Assembly: GCA_947650365.1 (NCBI GenBank)
Contig: OX393555.1
Span: forward strand, 78,807,995-78,871,994
Length of the DNA stretch: 64,000 nucleotides
Direction: 5' to 3'
Source: Chamaelirium japonicum
Taxonomy: Eukaryota > Streptophyta > Magnoliopsida > Liliales > Melanthiaceae
Below the pieces are notes generated by a model. The model searched no databases. It was given only the letters and a program-made list of their open reading frames with translations, and was not told the DNA's origin. Positions 23,849 through 37,804 of the stretch are shown piece by piece. Positions within the stretch are counted from its first letter, which is position 1; each line of letters opens with the position of its first letter. The position numbers were made by a program, and so were the translations under genes.

Positions 23849-24383
23849 ATACGATCCATTCTAATTCATTCATACGATCCATTCTAATTCATTCGCACGA
23901 ATGTATCCATTCTAATTCATTCGTACGATCCATTCTAATTCATTCGCACAATCTATTCTAAGTCATTCGTACGATCCATTCTAATTCATTCGCACGATCC
24001 ATTCTAATTCATTTGAACAATCCATTCTAATTCATTCATACAATCCATTGTAATTCTTTTGCACGAATGTATCCATTCTAATTCATTCGTACAATCCATT
24101 CTAATTCCTTCGTACAATCCATTCTAATTTTTTCGTACGATCTATTCTAAATCATTCATACGATCCATTCTAATTCATTCGTACGATCCATTCTAATTCA
24201 TACGTACGATCCATTCAAATTCATTCATACGATCCATTCTAATTCATTCATACGATCCATTCTAATTCATTCGCACGAATGTATCCATTCTAATTCATTC
24301 GTACGATCCATTCTAATTCATTCGCATGATCCAAACTAATTCTTTCATACCATTCTATATCATTCGTATAATCCATTCTAATT
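23849..24383 (-). repeat. Satellite block, - orientation
   Basis: Second copy of 18935-19474. A unit near 24345 has lost a few bases (TTTCATACCATTC) compared with the first copy. Confidence 0.93.
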
Positions 24384-24507
24384 TATGAATGAGTAAGATC
24401 CATTCGTGCGAATGATTAGAATGGATCACGAATGAATTAGAATGGATCGTTCTAATGAATTAGAATAGATTGCACAAAGGAATGAATTAGAATGGATACA
24501 TTCGTAC
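24384..24507 (+). repeat. Satellite block, + orientation (about 120 bp)
   Basis: Second copy of 19475-19597, with the same broken units (GGATCACGAATG, CACAAAGG). It ends CATTCGTAC joined to AATCCATTC. Confidence 0.92.
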
Positions 24508-24685
24508 AATCCATTCTAATTCATTCGTACGATCCATTCTAATTCATTCGTACGATCCATTCTAATTTATTCATACGATCCATTCTAATTCATATTCATT
24601 TGTACGATCCATTCTAATTCATTCGTACGATCTATTCTAATTCATTCGTTCGATCCGTTCTAAATCATTCACACGATCCATTCTT
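24508..24685 (-). repeat. Satellite block, - orientation
   Basis: Homologue of 19598-19819 but about 40 bp, or two units, shorter. It ends CCATTCTTGAATGG. Confidence 0.92.
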
Positions 24686-25028
24686 GAATGGATCGTACGA
24701 ATGAGTAAAAATGGATCGTACGAAGGAAATAGAATTGATCGTACGAATGAATTAGAATGGATCGTGCTAATGAATTAGAATGGATCGTACGAATAAATTA
24801 GAATAGATTGTACGTATGAATTAGAATGGATCGTACAAATGAATTAGAATGGATCTTGCGAATGAATTAGAGTGGATCTTACGAATGAATTAGAATGGAT
24901 CGTACGAATGAATTAGAATGGATCGTATGAATGAATATGAATTAGAATGGATCGTATGAATGAATTAGAATGGATCGTACAAATGAATTAGAATGGATCG
25001 TACGAATGAATTAGAATGGATTGTACGA
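24686..25028 (+). repeat. Satellite block, + orientation
   Basis: Homologue of 19820-20167, including the ATGAATATGAATTAG fusion near 24928 and the GGATTGTACGAATGTATCC exit. Confidence 0.93.
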
Positions 25029-25266
25029 ATGTATCCATTCTAATTCATTCTTTGTGCGGTCCATTTTAATTCATTCATACGATCCATTCTAATTCATTCA
25101 TACGATCCATTGTAATTCATTCGTACGATCCATTCCATTCATTCTCATAATCTATTCTAATTTATTCGTACGATCCATTCTAATTCATTAGCACGATCCA
25201 TTCTAATTAATTCGTACGATCCATTCTATTTCATTCGTACGATCCATTCTTATTCATTCGTACGAT
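25029..25266 (-). repeat. Satellite block, - orientation
   Basis: Homologue of 20168-20402 with the CTTTGTGCGG marker at 25050. One unit is shortened to CCATTCCATTCATTC near 25132. It ends CGTACGATCATATG. Confidence 0.92.
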
Positions 25267-25318
25267 CATATGAATGAATTAGAATGAATTAGAATGGATC
25301 GTATGAATTAGAATGGAT
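25267..25318 (+). repeat. Satellite micro-block, + orientation
   Basis: Copy of 20403-20456, flanked by GATCATATG and GGATTCATTCGTACG. Confidence 0.92.
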
Positions 25319-27138
25319 TCATTCGTACGATCCATTCTAATTCATTAGCACGATCCATTCTAATTCATTCGTAAAATCCATTCTATTTCATTCGTACGAT
25401 CCATTCTTACTCATTCGTACGATCCAATCTAATTCATTCATACGATCCATTCTAATTCATTCGCACGAATGTATCCATTCTAATTCATTCGTACGATCCA
25501 TTCTAATTCATTCGCACAATCTATTCTAATTCATTTATACGATCCATTCTAATTCATTAGCACGATTCATTCTAATTTATTCATACGATCCATTCTAATT
25601 CATTTGTACGATCCATTCTAATTCATTTCCATGAATGTATCTATTCTAATTCATACGTACTATCCATTCTAATTAATTCATACGATCCAATCTAATTCAT
25701 TCATACGATCCGTTCTAATTAATTCGTACGATCCATTTTAATTCATTCGCACGATCCATTCTAATTCATTCATACGATCCATTCTAATCCATTCCTACGA
25801 TCCATTGTAATTCATTTGCATGATCCATTCTAATTCATTCATACGATCTAATCTAATTCATTCGTATGATCCATTCTAATTCATTCGCACGATCCATTCT
25901 AATTCATTTGCACGATCCATTCTAATTCATTCATACAATCCATTCTAATCCTTTTGCACGAATGTAACCATTCTACTTCATTCGTACGATCCATTCTAAT
26001 TCCTTCGTACGATCCATTCTAATTCCTTCGTATGATCCAATGTATTTCATTCATATGATCCATTCTAATTCCTTCGTACGATCCATTCATTCGTACGATC
26101 CATTCTAATTCCTTCGCACAAACTATTCTAATTCATTCGTGCGATCCATTCTAATTCATTCGTACGATCCATTCTAATTCATTAGCACAATCCATTCTAA
26201 TTCATTCATACGATCCATTCTAATTCGTACGATCCATTCTATTTCATTCATACGTTCCATTCTTACTCATTCGTACGATCTATTCTAATTCATTCGCACG
26301 AATGTATCCATTCAAATTCATTCGTACGATCCATTCATTCGTATGATCCATTCTAATTCTTTTGCACAATCTATTCTAATTCATTCGTACGATCCATTCT
26401 AATTCATTCATACGATCTATTCTAATTCATTAGCACGATCCATTCTAATTCATTCATACGATCCATTCTAATTCTTACTATCCATTCTAATTCAGTCATA
26501 CGATCCATTATATTTCATTCGTATGATCCATTCTAATTCATTCGTACGATCCATTCGAATTCATTCATACGATCCATTCTAATTCATTCGCACAATCTAT
26601 TCTAATTCATTCGTACGATCTATTCTAATTCATTAGCATGATTGACTATAATTCATTCGTACGATCCATTCTATTTCATTCGTATGATCTATTCTTACTT
26701 ATTCGTACGATCCATTCAAATTCATTCGCAGGAATGTATCCATTCTAATTCATTCGTACGATCCATTCTAATTCATTCACACAATCTAATTCATTCGTAC
26801 GATCCATTCTAAATTCATTAGCACGATCTATTCTAATTCATTCACTATTTCATTCGTACGATCCATTCTTACTCATTCGTACGATCCATTCTAATTCATT
26901 CGCACAATCTATTCTAATTCATTCGTACGATCCATTCTAATTCCTTTATTCTTATTAATTCGTACGATCCATTCTAATTCATTCGCACAATCTATTCTAA
27001 TTCATTCGTACGATCCATTCTAATTCCTTCATTCTTATTCATTCGTACGATCTATTCTAATTCATACGTACGATCCATTCTAATTCTTTCATACGATCCA
27101 ATCTAATTCATTCATACGATCCATTCTAATTCATTCGG
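25319..27138 (-). repeat. Satellite block, - orientation
   Basis: Homologue of 20457 to about 22140, then continues into ATTCCTTTATTCTTATT and ATTCCTTCATTCTTATT units (26941 onward) that the first copy has only in part. It ends ATTCGGTCATACGAATG. Confidence 0.93.
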
Positions 27139-27573
27139 TCATACGAATGAGTAAGAATGGATCGTACGAATGAATTAGAATGGATACATTCGTGCAAATG
27201 AATTAGAATGGATCGTATGAATGAATTAGAATGGATCTTTTGAATGAATTAGAATGGATCGTGTGAATGAATTAGAATGGATCGTACGAATGAATTAGAA
27301 TGGATCGTATGAATGAATTAGAATAGATCGTGCGAATGAATTGGAATGGATCGTACGAATGAATTATAATGGATACATTCGTGCGAATGAATTAGAATGG
27401 ATCGTACGAATGAGTAAGAATAGATCATAACAATGAAATAGAATGGATCAAACGAATGAATTAGAATGGATCGTGCGAATGAATTAGATTGGACCGTACG
27501 AAGGAATTAGAATGGATACATTCGTGCGAATGAATTAGAATGGATCGTATGAATGAATTAGAATGGATTGTAC
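27139..27573 (+). repeat. Satellite block, + orientation
   Basis: Starts with a GAGTAAG unit and ends GGATTGTAC joined to GTACGATCC. Homologous to 40416-40850. Confidence 0.93.
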
Positions 27574-27960
27574 GTACGATCCATTCTATTTCATTCGTAC
27601 GATCCATTCTTACTCATTCGTATGATCCATTCTAATTTATTCGCACGATCCATTCTAATTCATTCATACGATCCATTCTATTTCATTCGTATGATCCATT
27701 CTAATTCCTTCGTATGATCCATTCTAATTCATTCCCATGAATGCATCCATTCTAATTCATTCGTACGATCCATTCTAATTCATTCGCACGAATGTATCCA
27801 TTCTAATTCATTCGTACGATCCATTCTAATTCATTCGCACAATCTATTCTAATTCATTCGTACGATCCATTCTAATTCATTAGTACGATCCATTCTAATT
27901 CATTCATACAATCCATTCTAATTCATTCGCACAATCTATTCTAATTCATTCGTACGATCC
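27574..27960 (-). repeat. Satellite block, - orientation
   Basis: Begins at the GTAC/GTAC flip and includes an ATTCCCATGAATG 28-mer. It ends CGTACGATCCATACGAATG. Homologous to 40851-41237 (offset 13,277 bp). Confidence 0.93.
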
Positions 27961-29643
27961 ATACGAATGAATTAGAATGGATACATTCGTGCGAATGAAT
28001 TCGAATGGATCGTACGAATGAGTAAAAATGGATCGTACGAATAAAATACAATGGATCGTACGAATGAATTAGAATGGATCATGCTAATGAATTAGAATGG
28101 ATCGTACGAATGAATAAGAATGGATCGTGCGAATGAATTAGAATGGATCGTGCGAATGAATTAGAATGGATCGTACGAATGAATTAGAATGGATACATTC
28201 GTGCGAATGAATTAGAATGGATACATTCGTGCGAATGAATTAGAATGGATCGTACGAATGAGTAAGAATAGATCGTACGAATGAAATAGAATGGATCGTA
28301 TGAATGAGTTAGAATGGATCGTACGAATGAATTAGAATGGATCGTATGAATGAATTAGAATGGATCGTGCGAATGGATTAGAATGGATCGTACGAATGAA
28401 TTAGAATGGATACATTCGTGCGAATGAATTAGAATGGATTGTACGAATGAGTAAGAATGGATCGTACGAATGAAATAGAATTGATCGTACGAATGAATTA
28501 GAATGGATCGTGCGAATGAATTAGATTGGATCGTGCGAATGAATTAGAATGGATCGTACGAATGAATTAGAATGGATACATTCGTGCGAATGAATTAGAA
28601 TGGATCGTATGAATGAATTAGAATGGATCGTATGAATGAATTCGAATGAATCGTACGTATGAATTAGAATGGATCGTACAAATAAATTAGAATAGATCAT
28701 ATGAATGAATTAGAATGGATCGTGCGAATGAATTAGAATGGATCGTACGAATGAATTAGAATGGATACATTCGTGCAAAAGAATTAGAATGGATTGTATG
28801 AATGAATTAGAATGGATCGTACGAATGAATTAGAATGGATCGTATGAATGAATTAGAATGAATCGTGCGAATGAATTAGAATGGATCGTAAGAATGAATT
28901 AGAATGGATACATTCGTGCGAATGAATTAGAATTGTTCGTACGAATGAGTAAGAATGGATCGTACGAATAAAATAGAATGGATCGTACGAATGAATTAGA
29001 ATGGATCGTACGAATGATTATGATTGGATCGTGCGAATAAATTAGATTGGATCGTACGAATGAGTAAGAATGGATCGTACGAACGAAATAGAATGGATCG
29101 TATGAATGAAATAGAATGGATCATACGAATAAAATAGAATGGATCGTATGAATGAATTAGAATGGATCGTATGAATTAGAATGGATCGTATGAATGAATT
29201 AGAATGGATCGTACGAATGAATTAGAATGGATCGTACGAATGAATTAGAATGGATCGTATGAATGAATTAGAATAGATCGTGCAAGTGAATTAGAAGGGA
29301 TCGTACGAATGAATTAGAATGGGTACATTCGTGCAAATGAATTAGTATGAATCGTACGAATGAGTAAGAATGGATCGTACGAATGAAATAGAATGGATCG
29401 TACGAATGAATTAGAATGGATTGTGCGAATGAATTAGATTGGATCGTGCGAATGAATTAGAATGGATTATACGAAAGAATTAGAATGGAAATATTCATGC
29501 GAATGAATTAGAATGGATTGTGCAAATGAATTAGAATGGATCATACGAATGAATTAGAATGGATCGTATGAATGAATTAGAATGGATCATACGAATGAAT
29601 TTGAATAGATACATTCGTGCGAAAGAATTAGAATGGATCATGC
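27961..29643 (+). repeat. Satellite block, + orientation
   Basis: Starts ATACGAATGAATTAG with 28-mers and GTAAAAATGG and AAATACAATGG units, the latter shared with 41238 onward. From about 28600 it follows 9700-10771 (for example TTCGAATGAATCGTACGTATG at 28641 and near 9718). It ends GATCATGCTAATTCATTC. Confidence 0.93.
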
Positions 29644-31760
29644 TAATTCATTCTTACGATCCATTCTAATTCATTCGTACGATCCATTCTAATTCATTCG
29701 CACAATCTATTCGAATTCATTCATACGATCCATTCTAATTCATTCGCACGATCCATTCTAATTCATTTGCACGATCCATTCTAATTCATTCATATAATCC
29801 ATTCTAATTCTTTCGCACGAATGTTTCCATTCTAATTCATTCGTACGATCCACCCTAATTCCTTCGTATGATCCATTCTAATTCATTCGTACAATCCATT
29901 CTAATTCATTAGCACGATCCATTCTAATTCATTTGCACAAATGTATCCATTCTAATTCATCGTACGATCCATTCTAATTCATTCGCACGAATGTATCCAT
30001 TCTAATTCATTCGCTCGATCCATTCTAATTCATTCACACGATCCATTCTAATTCATTCATACGATCCATTCAAATTCATTCGTACGATCCATTCTAATTC
30101 ATTCGCATGATCTATTCTAATTCATTCATACGATCCATTCAAATTCATTCATACAATCCATTCTAATTCTTTCGCACGAATGTATCCATTCTAATTCCTT
30201 CGAACGATCCATTCTAATTCATTCATACGATCCACTCCAATTCATTCATACAATCCATTCTATTTCTTTCACACGAATGTATCTATTCTAATTAATTTGT
30301 ACGATCCACCCTAATTTCTTCGTATGATCCATTCTAATTCATTCGCACGAATATATCCATTCTAATTCATTCGTACGATCCATTCAAATTCATTAATACA
30401 ATCCATTCTAATTCATTCGCACGATCCATTCTAATTCATTCATACAATCCATTCTAATTCATTCGTACGATCCATTATAATTCATTCGCACGATCCATTA
30501 TAATTCATTCGCACGATCCATTCTAATTCATTCGTACGATCCATTCTATTTCATTCATACGATCCATTCTATTTCATTCGTATGATCCATTCTTACTCAT
30601 TCGTACGATCAATTCTAATTCATTCGCACGATCCATTCTAATTTATTCGCAAGATCCATTCTAATTCATTCGCACGATCCATTCTATTTCATTCGGACGA
30701 TCCATTCTTACTCATTCGTACGATCCATTCTAATTCATTCGCATGAATGTACCCATTCTAATTCATTCATACGATCCATCCAAATTCATTCGCACGATCC
30801 ATTCTAATTCATTCATACAATCCATTCTAATACTTTCGTACGATCCATTCAAATTCATTCATACAATCCATTCTAATTCTTTCGCACGAATGTATCCATT
30901 CTAATTCATTCGTACGATCCATTCTAATTCATTCGCACGATCCATTCTAATTCATTCATACGATCTATTCTAATTCATTCATACAATCCATTCTAATTCT
31001 TTCGCACGAATGTATCCATTCTAATTCATTCGTACGATCCATTCTAATTCATTCGCACGATCTAATCTAATTCATTCGCACGATCCATTCTAATTCATTC
31101 GCACAAATGTATCCATTCTATTCTAATTCATTCGTACGATCCATTCTTATTCATTCGTATGATCCATTCTAATTCATTCGTATGAATGTATCCATTATAT
31201 TCTAATTCATTCGTACGAGCCATTCTAATTCATTCGCACCATCCATTCTAATTTATTCATACGATCTATTCTAATTCATTCGCACGATCCATTCTAATTT
31301 ATTCATACGATCCATTCTAATTCATTCATACAATCCATTCTAATTCTTTCGCACGAATGTATCCATTCTAATTCATTCGTACGATCCATTCTAATTCATT
31401 CGCACGATCCAATCTAATTCATTCGCACGATCCATTCTAATTCATTCGCACAAATGTATCCATTCTAGTCTAATTCATTCGTACGATCCATTCTAATTCA
31501 TTCGTATGATCCATTCTAATTCATTCGTACGAATGTATCCATTCAATTCTAATTCATTCGTACGACCCATTCTAATTCATTCGCACCATCCATTCTAATT
31601 CATTCATACGATCCATTCTAATTCATTCATACGATCCATTCTAATTCATTCGCACGATCCATTCTAATTCATTCGTAATTCGTTCGCACGATCATTCTAA
31701 TTCATTCGTACGATCCATTCTAATTCATTCGCACGATCATTCGTAATTCGTTCGTAATTC
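29644..31760 (-). repeat. Satellite block, - orientation
   Basis: Third copy of the - arm seen at 5395 and 10772, truncated on the right. The extra-5-bp form CCATTCTAGTCTAATTC lies near 31455. The last 85 bp are disturbed by the short repeats ATTCGTTCG and GATCATTC (31676-31760). Confidence 0.93.
31676..31760 (-). repeat. Disturbed monomers with local duplication
   Basis: GTAATTCGTTCG with CGCACGATCATTC occurs twice about 60 bp apart, with units cut to GATCATTC and extra GTAATTC pieces, just before the flip to + orientation. It looks like local slippage or repeated template switching at a flip point. Confidence 0.75.
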
Positions 31761-32844
31761 ATGCGAATGAATTAGAATGGATCGTACGAATGAGTAAGAA
31801 TGGATCGTATGAATGAAATGGAATGGATCGTACGAATAAATTAGAATGGATCGTGCTAATGAATTAGAATGGATCGTACGAATGAATTAGAATAGATTGT
31901 GCGAATGAATTAGAATGGATTGTATGAATGAATTAGAATGGATCGTACGAATGAATTAGAATGGATACATTCGTGCGAATGAATTAGATTGGATCGTACG
32001 AATGAGTAAGAATGGATCGTACAAATGAAATAGAATGGATCGTACGAATGAATTAGAATGGATCGTGCTAAAGAATTAGAATGGATCGTACGAATGAATT
32101 AGAATAGATTGTGCGAATGAATTAGAATGGATCGTACGAATGAATTAGAATGGATCGTATGAATGAATTAGAATGGATCGTACGAATGAATTAGAATGGA
32201 TCGTACGAATGAATTAGAATGGATACATTCGTGCCAATGAATTCGAATGAATCGTACGAATGAGTAAGAATGGATCGTACGAATAAAATAGAATGGATCA
32301 TGCTAATGAATTAGAATGGATCGTACGAATTAATTAGAATGGATCGTATGAATGAATTAGAATGGATCGTGCGAATGAATTAGAATGGATCGTATGGATG
32401 AATTAGAATGGATACATTCGTGCGAATGAATTAGAATGCATTGTAGGAATGAATTTGAATGGATCGTATGAATGAATTAGAATGGATCATACGAATGAAT
32501 TATAATTGATCGTACGAATGAATTAGAATGGATCGTATGAATGAATTAGAATGGATCGTGCGAATGAATTAGAATGGATCGTACGAATGAATTAGAATGG
32601 ATACATTCGTGCGAATGTATTAGAATAGATCGTACGAATGAGTAATAATGGATCGTATGAATGAAATAGAATGGATCGTACGAATGAATTAGAATAGATC
32701 GTGCTAATGAATTACAATAGATCGTACGAATGGATTAGAATGGATCGTACGAATGAATTAGAATGGATCATACGAATGAATTAGAATGGATCGAACGAAT
32801 GAGTAAGAATGGATCGTACGAATGAAATAGAATGGATCAAACGT
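31761..32844 (+). repeat. Satellite block, + orientation
   Basis: Homologous to the second half of 13542-15326. It ends GGATCAAACGTACGATCC; the counterpart at 15327 reads GGATCGAACGTATGATCC, so the same flip is preserved in both copies with CpG-type changes. Confidence 0.93.
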
Positions 32845-34116
32845 ACGATCCATTCTAATTCATTCATACGATCTATTCTAATTCAATCATACGATCCATT
32901 CTAATTCATTCGCACAATCTTTTCTAATTCATTCGTACGATCAATTCTAATTCATTCGCACGATCCATTCTAATTCATTTGTACGATCCATTCTAATTCA
33001 TTCATACAATCCATTCTAATTCTTTTGCACGAATGTATCCATTCTAATTCATTCGTACGATCCATTCTAATTCTTTCGTACGATCCATTCTAATTATTTC
33101 ATACGATCCATTCTAATTCATTCATACGATCCATTCTAATTCATTCGTACGATCCATTCTAATTCATACGTACGATCCATTCGAATTCATTTATACGATC
33201 CATTCTAATTCATTCATACGATCCATTCTAATTTATTCACACGAATGTATCCATTCTAATTCATTCGTACGATCCATTCTAATTCATTCACATGACCCAA
33301 TCTAATTCTTTCGCACGATCCATTCTAATTCATTCGTACGATCCATTCTATTTCATTCATACGATCCATTCTTACTCATTCGTACGATCCATTCTAATTC
33401 ATTCGTACGATCCATTCTATTTCATTAGCACGATCCATTCTAATTCATTCGTACGATCCATTCTAATTCATTCGTATGATCAATTCTAATTCATTCGTAC
33501 GATCCATTCTAATTCATTTGTATGATCAATTCTAATTCATTCATATAATCTATTCTAACTCTTTTGCACGAATGTATGCATTCTAATTCCTTCGTATGAT
33601 CCATTCTAATTCCTTCGTACGATCCATTCTAATTCATTCCCATGAATGTATCCATTCTAATTCATACGTGCGATCCATTCTAATTCATTCATACGATCAT
33701 TCATAAGATCCATTCTAATTCATTCGTACGATCCATTCTAATTCATTCATACGATCCATTCTAATCCATTCATACGATCCATTCTAATTCATTCGCACGA
33801 ATGTATCCATTCTAATTCATTCGTACGATCCATTCTAATTCATTCGCACGATCCATTCTAATTCATTCATATTATCCATTCTAATTCATTCGTATGATCC
33901 AATCTATTCTAATTCATTCCCATGAATGTATCCATTCTAATTCATTCATACGATCCATTCTAATTCATTCATACGATCCATTCTAATCCATTCGCACGAA
34001 TGTATCCATTCTAATTCATTCGTATGATCCATTCTAATTCATTCGTATGATCCATTCTAATTCATTCATACGATCCATTCAAATTCATTCGTACGATCCA
34101 TTCTAATTCATTCGTA

Positions 34117-34140
34117 TGGATACATTCGTGTGAAGGAATT
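34117..34140 (+). repeat. One-monomer inverted inset (+)
   Basis: A single + 28-mer (GGATACATTCGTGTG plus AAGGAATT) inside a - block, the counterpart of 16624-16648 with the same joins on both sides. A CTAATTAG micro-inversion follows at 34195-34202. Confidence 0.88.
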
Positions 34141-34649
34141 CATTCTAATTCATTCGCACAATCTATTCCAATTCATTCATTCGCATGATCCATTCTAATT
34201 AGAATACATTCTAATCCATTCGTACGATCCGTTCTAATTCATTCTTACGATCCATCCTAATTCATTCGTATGATCCATTTTAATTCCTAATACATTCTAA
34301 TTCATTCTAATAAATACATACGATCCAATCTAATTCATTCGCACGATCCATTCTAATTCATTCATTTGATCCATTCTAATTCATTCATACAATCCCTTCT
34401 AATTCTTTCACACGAATGTATCCATTCTAATTCATTCGTACGATCCATTCTAATTCATTCGCACGATCCATTCTAATTCATTCATGCGATCCATTCTAAT
34501 TCATTTGTACGATCCATTCTAATTCATTCAAACAATCCATTCTAATTCCTTTTTACGATCCATTCTAATTCCTTCGTACGATCCATTCTATTTCATTCGT
34601 ATGATCCATTCTAATTCCTTCGTACGATCCATTCTAATTCATTCACACG

Positions 34650-34838
34650 AATGTATCCATTCTAATTCATTCGTACGATCCATTCTAATTCATTCGCACA
34701 ATCTACTCTAATTCATTCGTACGATCCATTCTAATTCATTAGCACGATCCATTCTAATTCATTCGTACGATCCATTATATTTCATTCGTACGATCCATTC
34801 TTACTCATTTGTACGATCCATTCTAATTCATTCGCATG
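34650..34838 (-). repeat. 189-bp higher-order repeat, 8-mer (-)
   Basis: The AATGTATCC spacing is 189 bp with all marker units in order (CACAATCTACTC, TTAGCACG, TATTTCATTC, TTACTCATTT). It is homologous to 17208-17396 through the large duplication joining 13-18 kb to 31-36 kb. Confidence 0.9.
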
Positions 34839-36234
34839 AATGTATCCATTCTAATTCATTCGTACGATCCATTCTAATTCATTTGCACGATCCATTCTAA
34901 TTCATTCATATGATCCAATCTAATTCATTCATACAATCTATTGTAATTCTTTCGCACGAATGTATCCATTCTAATTCTTTCGTACGATCCACCCTAATTC
35001 CTTTGTATGATCCATTCTAATTGATTCGCACGAATGTATCTATTCTAATTGATTCGTACGATCCATTCGAATTCATTCATACGATCCATTCTAATTCATT
35101 CATACGATCCATTCTAATTCAATCGTACGTTCCAATCTAATACATTTGCACGAATGTATCCATTCTAATTCATTCGCACGATCCATTCTAATTCATTCGC
35201 ACAATCTATTCTAATTGATTCGTACGATCCATTCTAATTCATTAGCACGATCCATTCTAATTCATTCGTACGATCCATTCTATTTCATTCGTATGATCCA
35301 TTCTTACTCATTAGCACAATCCATTCTAATTCATTTGCACGATCCATTCTAATTCATTCATAGGATCCATTCTAATTCATTCATACGATCCATTCTAATT
35401 CATTCGCACGAATGTATCCATTGTAATTCATTCGTATGATCCACCCTAATTCCTTCGTATGATCCATTCTAATTCATTCGCATGAATGTATCCATTCTAA
35501 TTCATTCGTACGATCCATTCGAATTCATTCATACGATCCATTCTAATTCATTCATACGATCCATTCTAATTCATTTGCACAAACGTATCCATTCTAATTC
35601 ATTCGTACGATCCATTCTAATTCATTTGCACGATCCAATCTAATTCTTTCGCACGATCCATTCTAATTCATTCATACAATCCATTCTAATTCATTCATAT
35701 GATCCTTTATAATTCATTCGCACAAATATATCCATTCTAATTCATCCATTCTAATTCCTTCGCACAAAAATATCCATTCTAATTCATTCGTATGATCCAT
35801 TCTAATTCATTCATACGATCCATTCTAATTCATTCGTACGTTCCATTCTAATTCATTCATACGATCCATTCTAATTCCTTCGTATGATCCATTCTAATTC
35901 ATTCGCACGAATGTATCCATTCTAATTCATTCGTACGATCCATTCGAATTCATTCATACGATCCATTCTATTTCATTCGTACGATCCATTCTAATTCACT
36001 CGCAGGAATGTATCCATTCTAATTCATTCGTACGATCCATTCTAATTCATTCGCACGATCCAATCTAATTCATTCGCACGATCCATTCTAATTCATTCGT
36101 ACGATCCATTATATTTCATTCGTACGATCCATTCTTACTCATTCGTACGAACCATTCTAATTCATTCGCACGAATGTATCCATTCTAATTTATTCGTACG
36201 ATCCATTCTAATTCATTCGCACGATCCATTCTAA

Positions 36235-36990
36235 TGATCGTGCGAATGAATTAGAATGGATCGTACGAATAAATTAGAATGGATCGTATGAATGAATCAG
36301 AATGGATCGTGCGAATGAATTAGAATTGATCGTACGAATGAATTAGAATGGACACATTCGTGCGAATGAATTACAATGGATCGTATGAATGAACTAGATT
36401 GAATGAATTAGAATGGATCGTACGAATGAGTAAGAATGGATCGTATGAATGAATTAGAATGGATCGTGCGAATGAATAAGAATAGATCATGAGAATGAAT
36501 TAGAATGGATCGTACGAATGAATTAGAATGGATCGTATGAATGAATTAGATTGGATCATGCGAATGAATTAGAATGGATCGTATGAATGAATTAGAATGG
36601 ATACATTCGTGCGAATGAATTAGAATGGATCGTATGAATGAATTAGATTGGATCGTATGAATGAATTAGAATGGATCATGCGAATGAATTAGAATGGATC
36701 GTACGAACGAATTAGAACGGATCGTACGAATGAATTAAAAAGGATACATTCGTGCGAATGAATTAGAATGTATCAAACGAAGGAATTAGGGTGGATTGTA
36801 AGAATTAATTAGAATGGATACATTCGTGCGAAAGAATTAGAAGGGATTGTATGAATGAATTACAATGGATCGTACGAATGAATTAGAATGGATCGTATGA
36901 ATGAATTAGAATGGATCGTGTGAATGAATTAGAATGGATCGTACGAATGAGTAAGAATGGATCGTACGAATGAAATAGAATGGATCGTAC
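36235..36990 (+). repeat. Satellite block, + orientation
   Basis: Third copy of 18151-18934. It ends GGATCGTAC joined to GTACAATCC. Confidence 0.94.
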
Positions 36991-37480
36991 GTACAATCCA
37001 TTCTAATTCATTTGTACGATCCATTCTAATTCATTCGCATGAATGTATCCATTCTAATTCATTCGTACGATCCATTCTAATTAATTCGCACAATCTATTC
37101 TAATTCATTCGTACGATCCATTCTAATTCATTCGCACGATCCATTCTAATTCATTTGTACGATCCATTCTAATTCATTCATACAATCCATTCTAATTCAT
37201 TCATACAATCCATTCTAATTCCTTCGTACGATCCATTCTAATTCATTCCTACGATCCATTCTAATTCATTCGTACGATCCATTCTAATTCATACGTACGA
37301 TCCATTCGAATTCATTCATACGATCCATTGTAAGTCATTCATACGATCCATTCTAATTCATTTGCATGAATGTATCCATTCTAATTCATTCGTACGATCC
37401 ATTCTAATTCATTCGCATAATCCAAACTAATTCTTTCATATGATCCATTATAATTCATTCGTACGATCCATTCTAATTTA
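36991..37480 (-). repeat. Satellite block, - orientation
   Basis: Third copy of 18935-19474, with at least one unit fewer. It ends CTAATTTATGAATGAG. Confidence 0.92.
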
Positions 37481-37604
37481 TGAATGAGTAAGATCCATTC
37501 GTGCGAATGATTAGAATGGATCGTACGAATGAATTAGAATGGATCGTGCTAATGATTTCGAATGGATCGCACAAAGGAATGAATTAGAATGTATACATTC
37601 GTAC
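37481..37604 (+). repeat. Satellite block, + orientation (about 120 bp)
   Basis: Third copy of 19475-19597. Here the second broken unit is intact (GGATCGTACGAATG), whereas both other copies have lost GTA; the 3-bp loss is therefore shared only by the 18-19 kb and 24 kb copies. Confidence 0.92.
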
Positions 37605-37804
37605 AATCCATTCTAACTCATTCGTACGGTCCATTCTAATTCATTCGTACGATCCATTCTAATTTATTCATACGATCCATTCTAATTCATATTCATTCGT
37701 ACGATCCATTCTAATTTATTCGTACGATCTATTCTAATTCATTCCTACGATCCATTCTAATTCATTCGTACGATCCATTCTAAATCATTCGCACGATCTA
37801 TTCT
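37605..37804 (-). repeat. Satellite block, - orientation
   Basis: Third copy of 19598-19819. It ends ATTCTAGAATGG, with the flip inside the palindrome ATTCTAGAAT. Confidence 0.92.

Larger units (their letters stand above)
22146..27040. repeat. 4,914-bp tandem duplication, copy 2
   Basis: Carries the same nest of flips as copy 1. Near its right end it runs on into the ATTCCTTCATTCTTATTC units that copy 1 lacks, and these are also present at 40.2-40.3 kb. The right limit is approximate. Confidence 0.88.
32845..36234 (-). repeat. Satellite block, - orientation
   Basis: Homologous to 15327-18150 and about 570 bp longer. An open frame at 33292-33489 matches that at 15776-15973 because the DNA is duplicated. 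It ends CTAATGATCGTGCG, the same flip as at 18151 and 23065. Confidence 0.94.
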
